Assembly: GCA_011524805.1 (NCBI GenBank)
Contig: WTJO01000161.1
Coordinates: 1 to 13,095 of the forward strand
DNA from: Alphaproteobacteria bacterium
GTDB taxonomy: Bacteria; Pseudomonadota; Alphaproteobacteria; Puniceispirillales; Puniceispirillaceae
Length of the DNA stretch: 13,095 nt
Direction of reading: 5' to 3'
Shown: positions 12,889 through 13,095 of the stretch, in pieces
Layout: the number at the start of each line of letters is the position of its first letter
Numbering within the stretch: position 1 is the first letter of the stretch
Made by a program: the position numbers and the translations under genes
Notes under the pieces: model-generated
What the model saw: only the letters and a program-made list of their open reading frames with translations
Databases searched by the model: none
What the model was told of the DNA's origin: nothing

Positions 12889-13095
12889 CAGCTACCTAGT
12901 GCAAAAACTAGAAGGTACGGCCGCGGTCGGCAACATCATGCCACCGGGCGGCGGCCTCGATCCGGCCTCGATCACGTTGATTCGCAACTGGATCGCCGCC
13001 GGCGCAGCGTCCGACCTGCTGGCGACCGTCGGCGGGACGAGCCTGTCCGATATCACCGTCATACCGGACACCGAGTATCGCTATCGAATCCTGGC
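12857..13095 (+). CDS. Fragment of a cytochrome-c-domain protein (C-terminal half of the domain), cut at both ends
   Basis: The plus frame reads RVSPGDPDNSYLVQKLEG at 12863-12916, then MPPGGGLDPASITLIRNWIA and AGA. PGDPxxSYLxxKLxG ... MPPGG ... IxxWIxxGA is the pattern of the second half of c-type cytochrome domains found in large secreted proteins, with the Met of MPPGG as the likely axial haem ligand. The CxxCH haem site that should precede it is absent because the sequence starts at the junction. Residues after AGA (TSLSDITVIPDTEYRYRIL) look like a beta-sandwich domain start. GC is 65% with G/C-rich third positions, unlike every other gene here. It is a real coding fragment but probably from another genome or distant locus. 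Confidence 0.6.
   Translation, partial: MMRVSPGDPDNSYLVQKLEGTAAVGNIMPPGGGLDPASITLIRNWIAAGAASDLLATVGGTSLSDITVIPDTEYRYRIL

Noticed and set aside
12841..13095. Horizontal transfer or a transposon as the cause of the GC jump
   Set aside because: There are no inverted ends, target duplication, integrase or tRNA; both flanking genes are cut mid-domain at one point, which fits a chimeric assembly better.

Overview
The window reads as a moderate-GC alphaproteobacterial genome, plausibly a marine SAR116/Puniceispirillum-like lineage (inference from flagellar gene content and gene style; no marker gene proves it). It contains 17 credible genes plus one fragment that does not belong. I see no tRNA, rRNA, CRISPR array or insertion sequence.

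Region 1 (1-4367) is metabolic. A minus-strand operon runs pxpB > pxpC > GMC-family flavin oxidoreductase (the last cut by the window edge). A plus-strand pair, pxpA > gloB, diverges from it across a short intergenic region holding a palindrome. PxpA, PxpB and PxpC together form the ATP-dependent 5-oxoprolinase that returns 5-oxoproline to glutamate. GloB is glyoxalase II, which releases glutathione from S-D-lactoylglutathione. The set suggests glutathione/5-oxoproline housekeeping.

Region 2 (about 4380-8800) holds mostly small, poorly known genes. There is an unrecognised cytosolic protein (4507-4908, +) behind a 10-bp inverted repeat, then a minus-strand pair made of a proline/glutamine-rich membrane protein and a FliL-like protein. 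A secreted four-cysteine protein (6536-7015, -) and a 57-residue coiled-coil protein (7227-7400, +) are divergent around two recognisable promoters. A tight three-gene minus-strand operon follows: a protein with a nitrile-hydratase-leader (NHLP)-like domain, a secreted Sel1-repeat protein, and a 66-residue acidic protein.

Region 3 (about 8940-12850) is flagellar. A FlgF/FlgG-type rod protein lies behind a good sigma-54 promoter match. Facing it is a minus-strand operon flhF > flhG > fliA > unknown gene. These encode polar flagellum placement (FlhF/FlhG) and the flagellar sigma factor. FlhF has lost most of its GTPase signature motifs, and FlhG lacks the N-terminal extension that carries the FlhF-activating motif in characterised FlhG proteins.

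The last ~240 bases do not fit. GC rises to 65% (126 of 195 bases by my count for 12901-13095), the coding strand flips, and the sequence encodes the C-terminal half of a cytochrome-c-like domain. FlhF loses its N-terminal domain at the same place. This is most simply an assembly chimera with the breakpoint near 12840-12870, although a real rearrangement cannot be excluded from sequence alone.
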